From Cylindrobasidium torrendii FP15055 ss-10 (lineage: Eukaryota; Basidiomycota; Agaricomycetes; Agaricales; Physalacriaceae): DNA of 64,000 nt. The stretch covers positions 20,928 through 84,927 of the forward strand of contig KN880531.1 in NCBI GenBank assembly GCA_000934385.1. Reading direction: 5' to 3'. Of this stretch, positions 1 through 9,854 are shown one piece after another; position 1 is the first letter of the stretch; the number at the start of each line of letters is the position of its first letter. The notes under the pieces are model-generated. The model saw only the letters and a list, made by a program, of their open reading frames with translations, was not told where the DNA came from and ran no database searches. The translations under genes were made by a program, and so were the position numbers.

Positions 1-252
1 GCAACCTCGTGAATACGGCTGCCGGGTACGCAAAAAAATTGTAAATCAGCACTCAAGGCAAATTCGTCTTGCCTTCCTCGCCTTTCAGCAGTTCTGACCA
101 GGTTCTGACTGCCATGTACTCACGATAAACCTCACAAATACCACCTTGGCCATGCCGTTAGACGGCAGATCCCGTGACTGTAACGGACTGAACCTCCTCC
201 GCCAGTGGCACCTTCGGCTCATCCGCGGCAACGCACGGCACAGCTCAGTCGA

Positions 253-266
253 TAACTTGAACCACC
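253..266. repeat. Target-site duplication, left copy
   Basis: The 14-mer taacttgaaccacc occurs here and again, identical, at 843-856. The two copies bracket the LINE remnant exactly. This copy lies directly next to the T-rich run that is the A-rich tail of the element on the minus strand, which is the arrangement left by target-primed reverse transcription. Confidence 0.85.
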
Positions 267-842
267 TTTTCTTTTTCAAAGATCCTATTACGCGGTAGCG
301 TATGTAAGGGTGATCCGCTAAGTAGCTATCTAGCTCTACGCCATATAACTACTTTGTCCGTCTCTGCTACTATATTCTGTTCCTATACTTGATATACTCG
401 AGCTATCGCTCGTGAGCTCTCTTCGAACCCTTTTGGGCGTCCCAATGGAACTCCCCTATGCCTTTCTTCCTCCGCGTGTTTGCTTCTCGTTTTTCCTCCT
501 CGTGGTACAATCTCTCCCCGTCATCTCCAGTTGTTCGCTTCCATCCGCGCCAATCCGTCACCAAACATCCCCTGGTTGAACCTCCCCGTTCCGTGTGCGT
601 ATCTGAGCAGCTCCCTCACCCCCTTCTCCGTATTCATCAGGTTTTTCATCGTGGGGTCCATCTTCTCGTATCTCATCCCCTCGAACATCAACATCCGGTC
701 GAACTGGTAGGTTGGGCACACCATCACGAAATGGAACACCGTCTCCCTCTCGTATCCGCACGTAGGGCACTCTGGCGTTGGTGCTGATTGCGCACATATG
801 TTGTACAGATGTGCGTTCAGTGCGCAGTGCCCCGTGCGGAGC
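267..842 (-). mobile_element. 5'-truncated LINE (non-LTR retrotransposon) remnant
   Basis: Read on the minus strand from 842, the sequence stays open to a stop at 521-523. It encodes the C-terminal tail of a LINE polyprotein: a stretch starting RTGHCALNAHLYN, followed by the CCHC zinc-binding motif CPTCGYERETVFHFVMVC that follows RNase H in many basidiomycete LINEs. About 240 bp of presumed 3' UTR follow, then an A-rich tail on the minus strand (T-rich at 267-276 on the plus strand). The reverse transcriptase, endonuclease and most of RNase H are absent, so this is a dead-on-arrival copy. Identical 14-bp duplications flank it. The boundaries come from those repeats; the family name is not determined. 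Confidence 0.85.
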
Positions 843-856
843 TAACTTGAACCACC
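843..856. repeat. Target-site duplication, right copy
   Basis: Identical 14-bp copy of 253-266, at the 5' truncation point of the LINE remnant. Removing one copy and the insert restores a continuous pre-insertion site. Confidence 0.85.
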
Positions 857-1395
857 ACGAAGGGGTTGAACGTTGAACGTTGAACTCTCATATTCTAGTC
901 CAGATTGCCCAATGCAACTACATATGTAGAACGGTCTGGAGCAAGGACATAATATGGGCAGTCAAGAGTACATGCTGTTGGGCTTCTCCAGTTTCCCCAC
1001 TTCGACAAGTAGTCGTGTTCTGCAATACCCATGGGACAATGAAGCTCCCACCATAATCAGAGTCTTGGTCCTCATCAGTCTGTACCAATCCCCGTAGTGA
1101 ACCAATTACGACTATGTGACCTTGGGCTGCCAATTTGCCTGACACTCCTGACATCAAAGCTTATGACTCTCGAAAGTCCAAAATTTCGTTGCATCCTTAT
1201 TGCGCGCGGCGTCGGGATCGCCTTCGCCGACGCGCTCCTTCGATCGCTTGCTCCTAGACTGCTCCTAGATAGACGATCCACATCCGCTGCTAGCCGGTGG
1301 CCAACCCCTTGCTTCCATCGCCGATAAGTGCGAGGGGGCATCACTCCATAATTTTGCATTTTGGACGGACCGTCTCTTGACTCACTACCACCACC
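857..1395. other. Intergenic region upstream of the aminotransferase gene
   Basis: No reading frame here has coding character or family similarity. It lies between the LINE insertion and the aminotransferase start and presumably holds that gene's promoter. I see no clear TATA box. A short local duplication (gctcctaga twice, about 1250-1269) is the only repeat noticed. Confidence 0.5.
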
Positions 1396-3038
1396 ATGGC
1401 TCTCAGGTATGTCTTATTCCTCGCTCTCTGGACGGATTCCTCACTGATCTTGGACAGGGCGTTACAGACACTCGGCGAGACGCACGTTACAAAGGGCCTC
1501 GGGAGGCTCACAACGGGGATCATGACGGGCGGCCAGGGCTCGTACATCCAATTTGACGATGGCCGCAAGCTGCTCGACTTTAGCACTGGTATCGGTGTGA
1601 CCAGCCTTGGTCCGTCGCCTATCCGTCTCTGTATGTCTCTTCGCGCTCACACGACCTCATTCAACAGGCCACTGCCATCCTAAAGTGAGCAAAGCTGCGG
1701 CAGACCAATGCATGAACATTGTGCACGCACAGTGCAGCATTGCGTTCCACGAACCGTATCTGCGCCTCATCGAACGTCTCCTGCCTGTAATGCCCCACCC
1801 ATCCCTCGACTCGTTCTTCTTCTGGAACTCTGGCTCCGAGGCAGTCGAAGCCGCATTGAAGATGTCACGGATTGTTACCGGACGGCCGAATGTTATTTGC
1901 ATGCAGGGAGGATATCATGGACGCACATACGGCGCTATGTCCGTTACGCGTAGCAAGACGATCTACTTCGAGGGCAATGGAGCTCTGGCAGTGCGTCTCA
2001 TTTTCGATAGATGTTACCATTGGCTGATGAGCATCTAGCCTGGTGCATTCTCCATTCCATACCCATACTGGCATCACTTTGGCCTTTCGCCCAACACCTC
2101 CCCAGCAGAGCTTGCCAACATGTCTTTGTACCAGCTAAAGCTCCTCCTCGCGCAGAGCACCGCGCCGAAGGATACCGCGGCCATTATCATTGAGACCGTC
2201 ATGGGCGAGGGAGGCTACGTTCCTGCCCCGCCCGAATTCTTGCGCGGCGTGCGCGAGATATGTGATGAGCATGGCATTATGCTTATCATCGACGAAGTTC
2301 AGTGTGGCTTTGCGCGCACGGGCAAGTTCTGGGCGGTTGAAGAGAGTGGGGTCCGACCTGACATTTTGTTGTCTGCCAAGGTATGGCCTCTGCAATCCCC
2401 CCGGAGATATCTGACTGACACGGTATCAAGGGCCTCGCAAACGGTTTCCCGCTCAGTGCAATCATCAGTAGGAAGGAGGTAACAGATCAATTGAAGCCTG
2501 GAATGATGGTACGCTTGTTATTTAAAATAGCTCTTGGGTCAAAGCCAATCTCGCCACAGGGTGGCACATACGCTGGAAACGCTGTTTCTTGTGCTGCTGC
2601 AGTCGCTGTTGTCGATGCTATCAAGGAAGAGAAAATTTTGGCGAACGTCAATGCACGGTAAGTATCGCTCTTTGTACAAATACTGCACACAAACTCATGC
2701 CTGCCAGGTCATCCGAGCTCTTCGCTGCACTGAAGGCACTCGCCGCTGAACCCGACGTCGCGCCCCACATCAACGAGGTTCGCGGCAAGGGCCTCATGGT
2801 CGGTGTTGAATTTGCATCGACAACCTACCCACTGCCGAATGCGGCCCAAGCTATTCCAAAACTGGCCTCATTGGTGTCTGCCAAATGCTTGGAGAAGGGA
2901 TTGGTTCTCTTGACGACAAGCATATACGAGGTTGTACGCTTCATCCCCCCTCTTAACATCTCCGAGCAGGAGATGAAGGATGGCATCAAGGTATTCTCTG
3001 ATGCGGTGAGGGAGGTTATCCAGGAGCATAGCAAGTAA
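1396..3038 (+). CDS. Class III PLP aminotransferase, 4-aminobutyrate aminotransferase-like
   Basis: Seven exons: 1396-1406, 1458-1609, 1668-1990, 2039-2380, 2431-2508, 2560-2657, 2708-3038; 444 aa. The fold is that of PLP-dependent class III (omega) aminotransferases, which move an amino group from GABA, ornithine or similar amines to a keto acid. Visible signatures are WNSGSEAVEAALK near residue 105, DEVQCGFARTG near 247 and the PLP lysine in LLSAKGLANGF (about Lys276). Length matches the family (420-460 aa). GABA aminotransferase is the best guess, but ornithine or beta-alanine substrates cannot be excluded. The first exon has only 11 nt. Intron 2 has an alternative downstream donor (1631) that would disrupt the conserved GHCHP segment, so donor 1610 was chosen. 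No targeting peptide is evident, which suggests a cytosolic enzyme. Confidence 0.9.
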
Positions 3039-3344
3039 AAAATCAAAAGTTGTAATGTTTCAAAAATGTCAAAGGTGTAAAGTAGAGACAGTATTTCTTA
3101 CAAGCTTTCACCAAAGGTTGCTGGATGGTCAAAGTGACGACAATAGGCTCAAGCTAAGGTTTTGGGCACACTCCGAAATGAAGTGGCGGTGCGAGACATT
3201 GTCCTTGTTTGGCATGTTGTATACTTCTCTTCCCGACCACCGTGACCGTGTGATGTCCTGAAATGTTCTCATGCTAAATATCGTTCTCAATGCTGCTGCC
3301 CCATCACATACTGGACAATCAAATATTTCGTGCCTAGACCTGAC

Positions 3345-5243
3345 ATGGGAAGAAGAGAACGGGAGTTGGAGAAGGACAGAGAGGTATGTACTATACTATT
3401 TCAACATGCACCCTATGTTCATACTAAGACCAAGACATTGCTCATAGATTCAAGAACTACGAAGTCTTGTGCAAGTGCATTCCGCACGATGTTCGCAGAC
3501 AAACGCGAGACTGTTGGAGACGCAGCGCGCCCTCGATATCATGCAAGTGCGACATGATGAAGAGAACAAGACAAACGAGCGGATTATTCGCGCGCTGGAG
3601 AGCAAGGTCGTCAACTACAAGGCTAGGGCGCGCAGAGCAGAGGAGGAATGTGCTGAATCGCGCGTGGTTGTTAACGAGCTCATCGACAAAGGTGCGTTTA
3701 CCCCCATATAACTCTAGCCGGGAACATTAACAGCGGTGCTAGTTGCTCAAACAAAGGACTATGGTGTATGGCCTTCTGCACGCACACGGATATCTTCATT
3801 CCTAGGTATGTTCTATATTCTGAACTTGTCAGTGGACTTATGTGGTTCTGGTAGAACCTGCGATACCCCCGCCATTTAACCCCGATGATGCTGGTGCTTA
3901 TGCCCAGTCCATTATCACTCGGCTCATGGCCGAAAACACTACACTGAGGAATGAAGTTGAGCGAGCACTTTGGGATCACAAAGTCCTCCGCGCCCAGATT
4001 GCGCTGCGCGACGTAGAGGCTGAGCTACATCTAGAAGCCCCTCTCCATCTTCCTACCTCTATGGACACTATATCGGACGAGGACGCATGGGATGCATTGG
4101 AAGCACAGGCAGTCCGTCACCGCTCACTGGAGATAGAGGTGGCTGGTTTGAAGGAGCAGCTCCAGGCCGCCTTGGAACTAGATGCAGAACGAACGGCCTC
4201 TTCGCAGATACAGGAGGAACGCAATATGTGGCAGAGCCCATCGACCTCGTACAAACCCCGGCCGAAGCCCTCACCTCGGCAAGAGCGACCCGTAGCATCT
4301 TCCTCTAGGATGCCTATACCGTCGAGTCGTCTGGAGCTAGACGAGTTGGAAGCAGAAATCATCTTCTTACATGGTCAAATAGAGGAGTTCGAGGACGAGA
4401 GGGTGCTCCTCATTCAAATGCTCGAAAAAGTTCGTTTCGCGGCCGTTGGGTTGTTATACAATGCTAATGCTATTGCAGTCAATGGAAGAGCGTGGCCAGT
4501 GGGGAGAAGCCGAGGAACCTCCTATTTCCGACTCTCCATATTTCGACCAGGATGATGATGATGAATCCGAGGACGCGTTCTTCCAAAATCAATACCATGT
4601 TGGGCCTCCGAGTCCAGCTCGGAGTCGGCGATTACGGAGTCCACCTCCGCCTACGCCAGTATCATCAGCGTCAGACCCTGATTCTGCTTCGCCTCCCCGC
4701 ACCCAACCGCCGGACAGCGAAGGGGCCGAACCTCCCTCGTGGAAGGCGTCAAGGGGCCAGTCGTCTATGCATTTACCGACCCCCGTCCAGCAAGACCCTC
4801 ACGCTCTCGAGCCGGCCTCCGCATCTTCTTCCCATATTCCAGAGAGCGCTTCCATGATGAATGGGATGGCAAACGCCTCCATTGACGGCCGTGGAAATGT
4901 TTCCGCATTCGCGGATGTTTCCACCTTCGACGAGCAAGCCTCTCGTGTCAGCCCGACAATGACCATATCCTCCTACATTCCTCCGGACAATATATCAGCT
5001 GGGGGGCACATCTCGCCAATACATGGGAACCCAACTGCTCCCCTGGATAGCCCAACGATGACCTTGGATTATCCAGCAATTGCGCCCAGCCAGGTCATGC
5101 CAGATCTCACCGCCGACGCCGACTTGATAGACTGGAGCGACGGGGAGACATCCATGGAACTTGCGACACCTATTACGACCACCATTGTCCTCCCACCTCA
5201 ATCACCTGCCCCTCCTCCTCGAACGCCTTCGCCGCTAGGCTAA
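3345..5243 (+). CDS. Coiled-coil protein with a Pro/Ser-rich acidic C-terminus, function unknown
   Basis: Model: 3345-3383, 3448-3691, 3734-3805, 3855-4429, 4479-5243; 564 aa. I recognise no catalytic domain. The N-terminal third is highly charged (MGRRERELEKDRE, then Glu/Arg-rich heptad-like sequence) and should form coiled coils. A second coiled-coil segment lies near residues 150-200 and a third near 290-310. An acidic Asp/Glu run follows (near residue 330), and the rest is low-complexity Ser/Pro/Thr-rich and probably disordered. The splice phases agree at all four introns; the 42-nt second intron is unusually short. The start is the first in-frame ATG, and an upstream exon cannot be excluded. 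It could be a scaffold or cytoskeletal adaptor, but nothing here proves it. Confidence 0.75.
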
Positions 5244-5568
5244 CGCACGCTGCTGTATATGAAGTTACGCATGTCTTGCACCATATTCCTTGTCTGCTTC
5301 GTTTCTTGGCTATCGCGTCGTGTCCGTATCGTGTTTTTGCGCTCTATCTATTGTTGGGACTACGTTTCCATATATCTGCTGTTTATCTACTCACTATGTA
5401 CGTACATCTCTAGTTGTACCCACTTTGTAGCTTCGTCGCGTATGCTACTGCCTCCATCTACATGGAGCTTGACACTCTATCAGGGTTCGAGTTCGACGGG
5501 GTGCGGTCCTTTTGCCGGGTTTGTGATCCACTGATGGCCTGAAACCATCCTTCCAGTTTACATCCACG

Positions 5569-6368
5569 ATGCTCACGCTTTTTGATATTCCATCCAAACG
5601 GCCTCACAAGGCTTGGTCCCCGAATACGTGGAAAGCACGGTGAGTCCTTTCACTTTCTTTGTCGCCTCTTGCTCTTAACGCATCTTGGACAGGTATTGTC
5701 TCAATTTTAAACGCTTGCCATACCAGACGGAATGGGTCGAATACCCCGATATCGCTGCTTTGTACGAGACGCGCGGCATTCCGCCGTGTGAGAGAAAGCC
5801 TGACGGATCACCTTACTATACGCTGCCACTTCTGCACGACAGCGCCAGCGGTGTTTATATTTCTGGCACTTTGGCAATCGCGGAGTATCTCGAGGAACAG
5901 TACCCCGGAGCACCTACCCTCTTTCCAGAACCTGCGCGCGTCAGAGCTCTTGTGTCTGCGTTGGACTCGGCCGTTCAAACGGATGTGCTTGCACTGAAGT
6001 TCATCATCCCCCGCGCTTATGGCATCTTGAACGAACGGAGCGCAGTATTCTTCAGGGAAACAAGGGAAAAGAGATTTGGGTGTGCGATTGAGGAGATTGA
6101 GCCACAAGGAGCGAAAAAGGCTGAGGCATGGGGTAGCGCGCGGGAGGGCCTCGACGGTTATGCTGTTACCTTTTATCCCCATGGGCAGAGGTTTATGTTG
6201 GGCGATAGCTTGACTTATGCAGATATCTTCATGGCTGGGAGGCTGAAGTGGGCCCAGGTTGTGTTTGGCGAGGACAGCGAGGAGTGGAAGGAAATGAGGA
6301 CCTGGTCCGGAGGGCGATGGGCAAGGCTTTTGGACAGTTTGGCGCCTTATGAGAGGGTGGATGCTTGA
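5569..6368 (+). CDS. Glutathione S-transferase, copy 1
   Basis: Exons 5569-5639 and 5693-6368, 248 aa. The N-terminal thioredoxin-like domain begins MLTLFDIPSKRPHKAWSPNT, with a catalytic-type Ser in the SPNTWK motif (residues 17-22), cis-Pro in YTLPLLHD and the glutathione-binding acidic/Ser segment before AIAEYLEEQYPG. An all-helical C-terminal domain ends with the GDSLTYADIFMAG N-capping motif. The N-terminus resembles fungal etherase-related or FuA-type transferases, which conjugate glutathione to aromatic or wood-derived compounds; the exact class is uncertain. The gene is followed after 245 bp by a paralogue with its intron at the same codon, so this is a tandem duplication. Confidence 0.92.
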
Positions 6369-6613
6369 CGCATTTGGTGCTGATAAAGCTTAGGCTAGCA
6401 GGTCCTGCGTCTGGCGAGGTTGGCCTGCCCTATCTTACCGCCAGTACAGGGGGTCAACAGAAGCGACCACGCGCCAACTCGAAATAGCATTACTCTGTTC
6501 CAGGGAGCGAACGCCTCAGTCTCAAGAATTGATAATAGTCGACCATCATTTGATCATGGATTTCGTGACACCATCTATACTTACTCGCTGAATCAGCTAT
6601 CTTCACTGCCATC

Positions 6614-7430
6614 ATGGCCACCAAGTTGGCTGCGCTGACACTGTACGATATCCCATCCAAACTGGCCAACAAGGCCTGGTCCCCGAACACCTGGAAGACT
6701 AGGTAATGGGAGAGCATATACCTTGATCACTACAACTAATAACTAATGTCTTTTCGGCAGGTACTGCTTGAACTTCAAGGGCATCCCTTACCAGACCGAA
6801 TGGATTGAGTATCCGGACATCAAAGCACTGTACGAGACGCACCATATTCCAGCACCCCGCACGAAGGGCGACGGTTCACCTGATTACACCCTCCCCCTTC
6901 TTCATGACAGTACGACTGGAAAATTCGTACCGGACTCTACGGCCATTGCGCTGTACCTCGAGGAGCACTACCCCGAAGCGCCAGTCCTCTTCCCGCCTGG
7001 AACCAAGACGCTCATCCTGGCTTATGAACCAGCGTTTGACCCTCTAACGGACGAGATTGGGCTCAAGTTCGTCATCCCCCGGGCACATGGTATCCTGAAC
7101 GAGAGAAGTGCAGAGTACTTCAGAGAGACGAGGGAGCGCGCCTTTCATTGTAAAATAGAAGAGATTGAGCCGCAGGGAGAAGAGCGCGCGCAAGCTTGGG
7201 CGAAAGCAAAGGCTGAGTTTGATCAAATTGCCGAGTGGTACGAGAAGGACCAGATACTTGTTATGGGAGACAAGGTTTCCTACGCGGATGTCGCACTGGC
7301 AGGATGGATCGTATGGCTGAAGCTCGTCTTCGGGGAGGAGAGTGACGAATGGCAGGATATCGCTACCTGGTCGGACGGGAGATGGGCCAAGTTGCTGGAG
7401 ACATTGGCGCCTTACGAAACGATATCATAA
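6614..7430 (+). CDS. Glutathione S-transferase, copy 2
   Basis: Exons 6614-6702 and 6761-7430, 252 aa. Close paralogue of the upstream gene: same AWSPNTWK motif, same intron phase and position, and parallel blocks such as IPRAHGILNERSAEYFRETR. The C-terminal N-capping motif is GDKVSYADVALAG. It starts MATKLAALTLYDIPSK, a few residues longer than copy 1. It likely conjugates glutathione to, or de-glutathionylates, hydrophobic xenobiotics in the cytosol. The acceptor-side substrate pocket differs from copy 1 (AEWYEKDQILVM against a Tyr/Pro/His-rich loop), so the two may have diverged in substrate range. Confidence 0.92.
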
Positions 7431-7549
7431 TGGGAACTGGAAACGATAAGTATCATGTGCTGAACTATGAAGAACGCCTTGAAATTTCACGGCCCGAATC
7501 CGGTAGCGATCGATGATCATGTCATGAAAGAACCTTTCCTTTGTTCGTC

Positions 7550-9543
7550 ATGCCACCTCGCCCTTTCGCCAATTCGTGGATTCCAGGTCTAGCCGACAGA
7601 TATGTACTGTGTCTTATACGATGCCAGATATCAAGCTCATACTCATTGCAGGCTAAAGCACTCTATCACGACGACGTTGAAGAACTTGGCCTCTTCGTCG
7701 ATGGCCGCCAAGCCGGACAACTGCAAAGCCAGACAGAAGAACTCAGAAACCTTATTCCACCATACTTGACACTAGAACGTCTGGGCTATATCCGTGTCGC
7801 ATTGGGACTCGAGCAGGGTGAATACGACCGCCAGCGTGCAGCACATATCCTCCGGGGTGCCAAATTGGCACTGATGATGTTTGCGCTCACGCACAGTGTT
7901 GAGCCACTGCATCGTCGTAGGGGCATCGAAGATGTTACTGTAGATGTTGACATCCCTTCCAAAATTCTTCCTTGGCTCTTTCTTGCTTTTTCTCGTCCAT
8001 CTCCCCTCTTCGATCTCGAAACCCTAGGAATAGCGGCCATGGCACTTCAAAGCCTATTGTCCCATCAGCTCTATCGAAACACCTTCAATCACACCTCAAG
8101 GTCCCTTCTGCCTGACGTTGTGGCCTCTTGGTTGGTCATCGTAGAGAGGGACACAGAAGATATAGAAGTCGAGAACCCATCGAGCGTCGTCAACATCAGC
8201 AAAGTCGAAGCCTTTCACGGCCTCGTTGTTCGCATTCTAGAACAAGATGCTTTGGGATCAACTTTCAGCAAAGTCCTTGAGAGTCGTTCACGAGATGTTG
8301 CGGGAGCGCTCGTCGGAAGTCTTGTTCGCAGGGGATTCACGGACGTGGGTAACAGGACCAAGCTCATCGAGGACAACTGGTTTATCTACCTCCATGTCGC
8401 GCAGGTCACATCCCAGTGGCCCATGCTCCGGGCGTCCATGCTCGACCGGGACATAATAGGCGTCACTTGCAGAATACTGCGCCGCTTTGCCCGGCGCGAG
8501 TTGGTTAGCAAGGACACGACAATATGGGGCGAGCTACTGAGCGAGACGTTTCGCCTCTTCATTCCGTTCTTTCGTGGTCCCCCGGCGGTCAAGGCCGCGC
8601 TGCAAGGATCTTGCCTTTTGACCGTTCTGCGCATCCATTCGGCCTACGCAATAGCACACTCTCAATCTGCTAGCTTCACCACGCCTCCGGATTCGATCGA
8701 CTCGCATGTATTTCGTATAATGTCTACCATTCGCGGCTATGCGAAAATCCCCTCCTTCCATCACATCATTTCCAAGTCTTTGCAGCAGGTGGAGCAAAAG
8801 CGAGCAGCAAGAAACGAACCGTTAAGGCTCTCTGGGAAGGTTGCCGAAGAATATGATGCTATTCGCCAGGCGTTGGAAAAATATTCGACTGTCTTGCCCT
8901 TGCTGGAAATTCGTACGCAATGTGCGGCTTCGAATGTGCGTGGCGGACACAAGGATACTGTAAATATTCTGATAGACTTCCAGTGCTCGAAACCTATCTT
9001 CAAAATAGGCCTGAAATGCTGTGGATTTTGCAAGATGCTCATGTACTGCTCATCAAGTTGCCAACGGCACGATTGGACAGAAGGGGAACATAGAATTCAT
9101 TGCCCGCGACTACGAGCATCCCAGATTCGTGAGACCAATTTACTCAGTTTGTCAAGAAACTGACTGTCCAGTTAGAACTAGCTCCTCATTGTCCACTGAA
9201 GTATACTGACATGGCCATTGTCTCGTCATCATACATTGACAATCTTCATCGCGCGATTGCCCTGTGGCAGGAGAAAAAGGTTTTCGGCACCGACACAGAC
9301 CTGGCGGTAGTGGATCTTGGACGTGGGATATGGCCGGGCCACATCGACAGAATCTTTGACCAGCCCGAGTACGCTTCAGATGATATGCAACCCTGGCGCG
9401 AGCTCATCGACCGCCGGGCACCGGCGCGAGGTGCCAAAGCTAGTCCATATGTACTGTTCATGGTGGCTTCCTGGCCACTCGACCTGACGAATATGGACGC
9501 ACTTGTCGCCGGGCAGGTCAAAGTGCAGTCATTCGCTTGTTAG
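7550..9543 (+). CDS. MYND zinc-finger protein
   Basis: Exons 7550-7603, 7652-9128, 9176-9543; 632 aa. The body is a long helical region without a recognised fold. A MYND-type zinc finger lies near residues 470-503: paired CxxC, the YCSSSCQRHDW core and a final His/Cys in HRIHC. Some 120 residues follow the finger. Such proteins are abundant in Agaricomycetes and probably mediate protein-protein contacts. Intron 1 (48 nt) is a multiple of three with no stop, so unspliced mRNA would also be translatable. Intron 2 (9129-9175) was inferred because the frame closes at 9161 yet resumes in another frame; its GTGAGA donor and CTGAC branch support it. Confidence 0.82.
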
Positions 9544-9854
9544 CAAACCGAGCGAATGTGTGCCCGAAATTTCCATTATGTATACCAAAAGCGAAACGTA
9601 TAGACACATCTGTAAGATAAATGTACTTGTACTCCCATTGTGTTGTCTATAAATCAACCCGGACTCTCAATAGCATTCTTCCAAATTGGGTAGAGGTATG
9701 GGCCTTGCGTGCATTTCAACAAGTACGCGACGACCTCGAGGTATAGTGCTTGTAAATTGTAATCATAGGATATGCATACATCTAATAAGGTTAATTCATA
9801 TATAAACACAGTTCACACATTGCGACCTTTCTGCGCGCGTCTTTCGCTTTGACT
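9544..9854. other. Convergent 3' intergenic region
   Basis: AT-rich spacer between the convergent 3' ends of the MYND and bHLH genes. It presumably holds both polyadenylation regions. No gene or repeat seen. Confidence 0.6.

Noticed and set aside
458..787. 109-codon plus-strand frame over the LINE remnant
   Set aside because: It is the reverse complement of the LINE tail, whose zinc motif is unambiguous on the minus strand.
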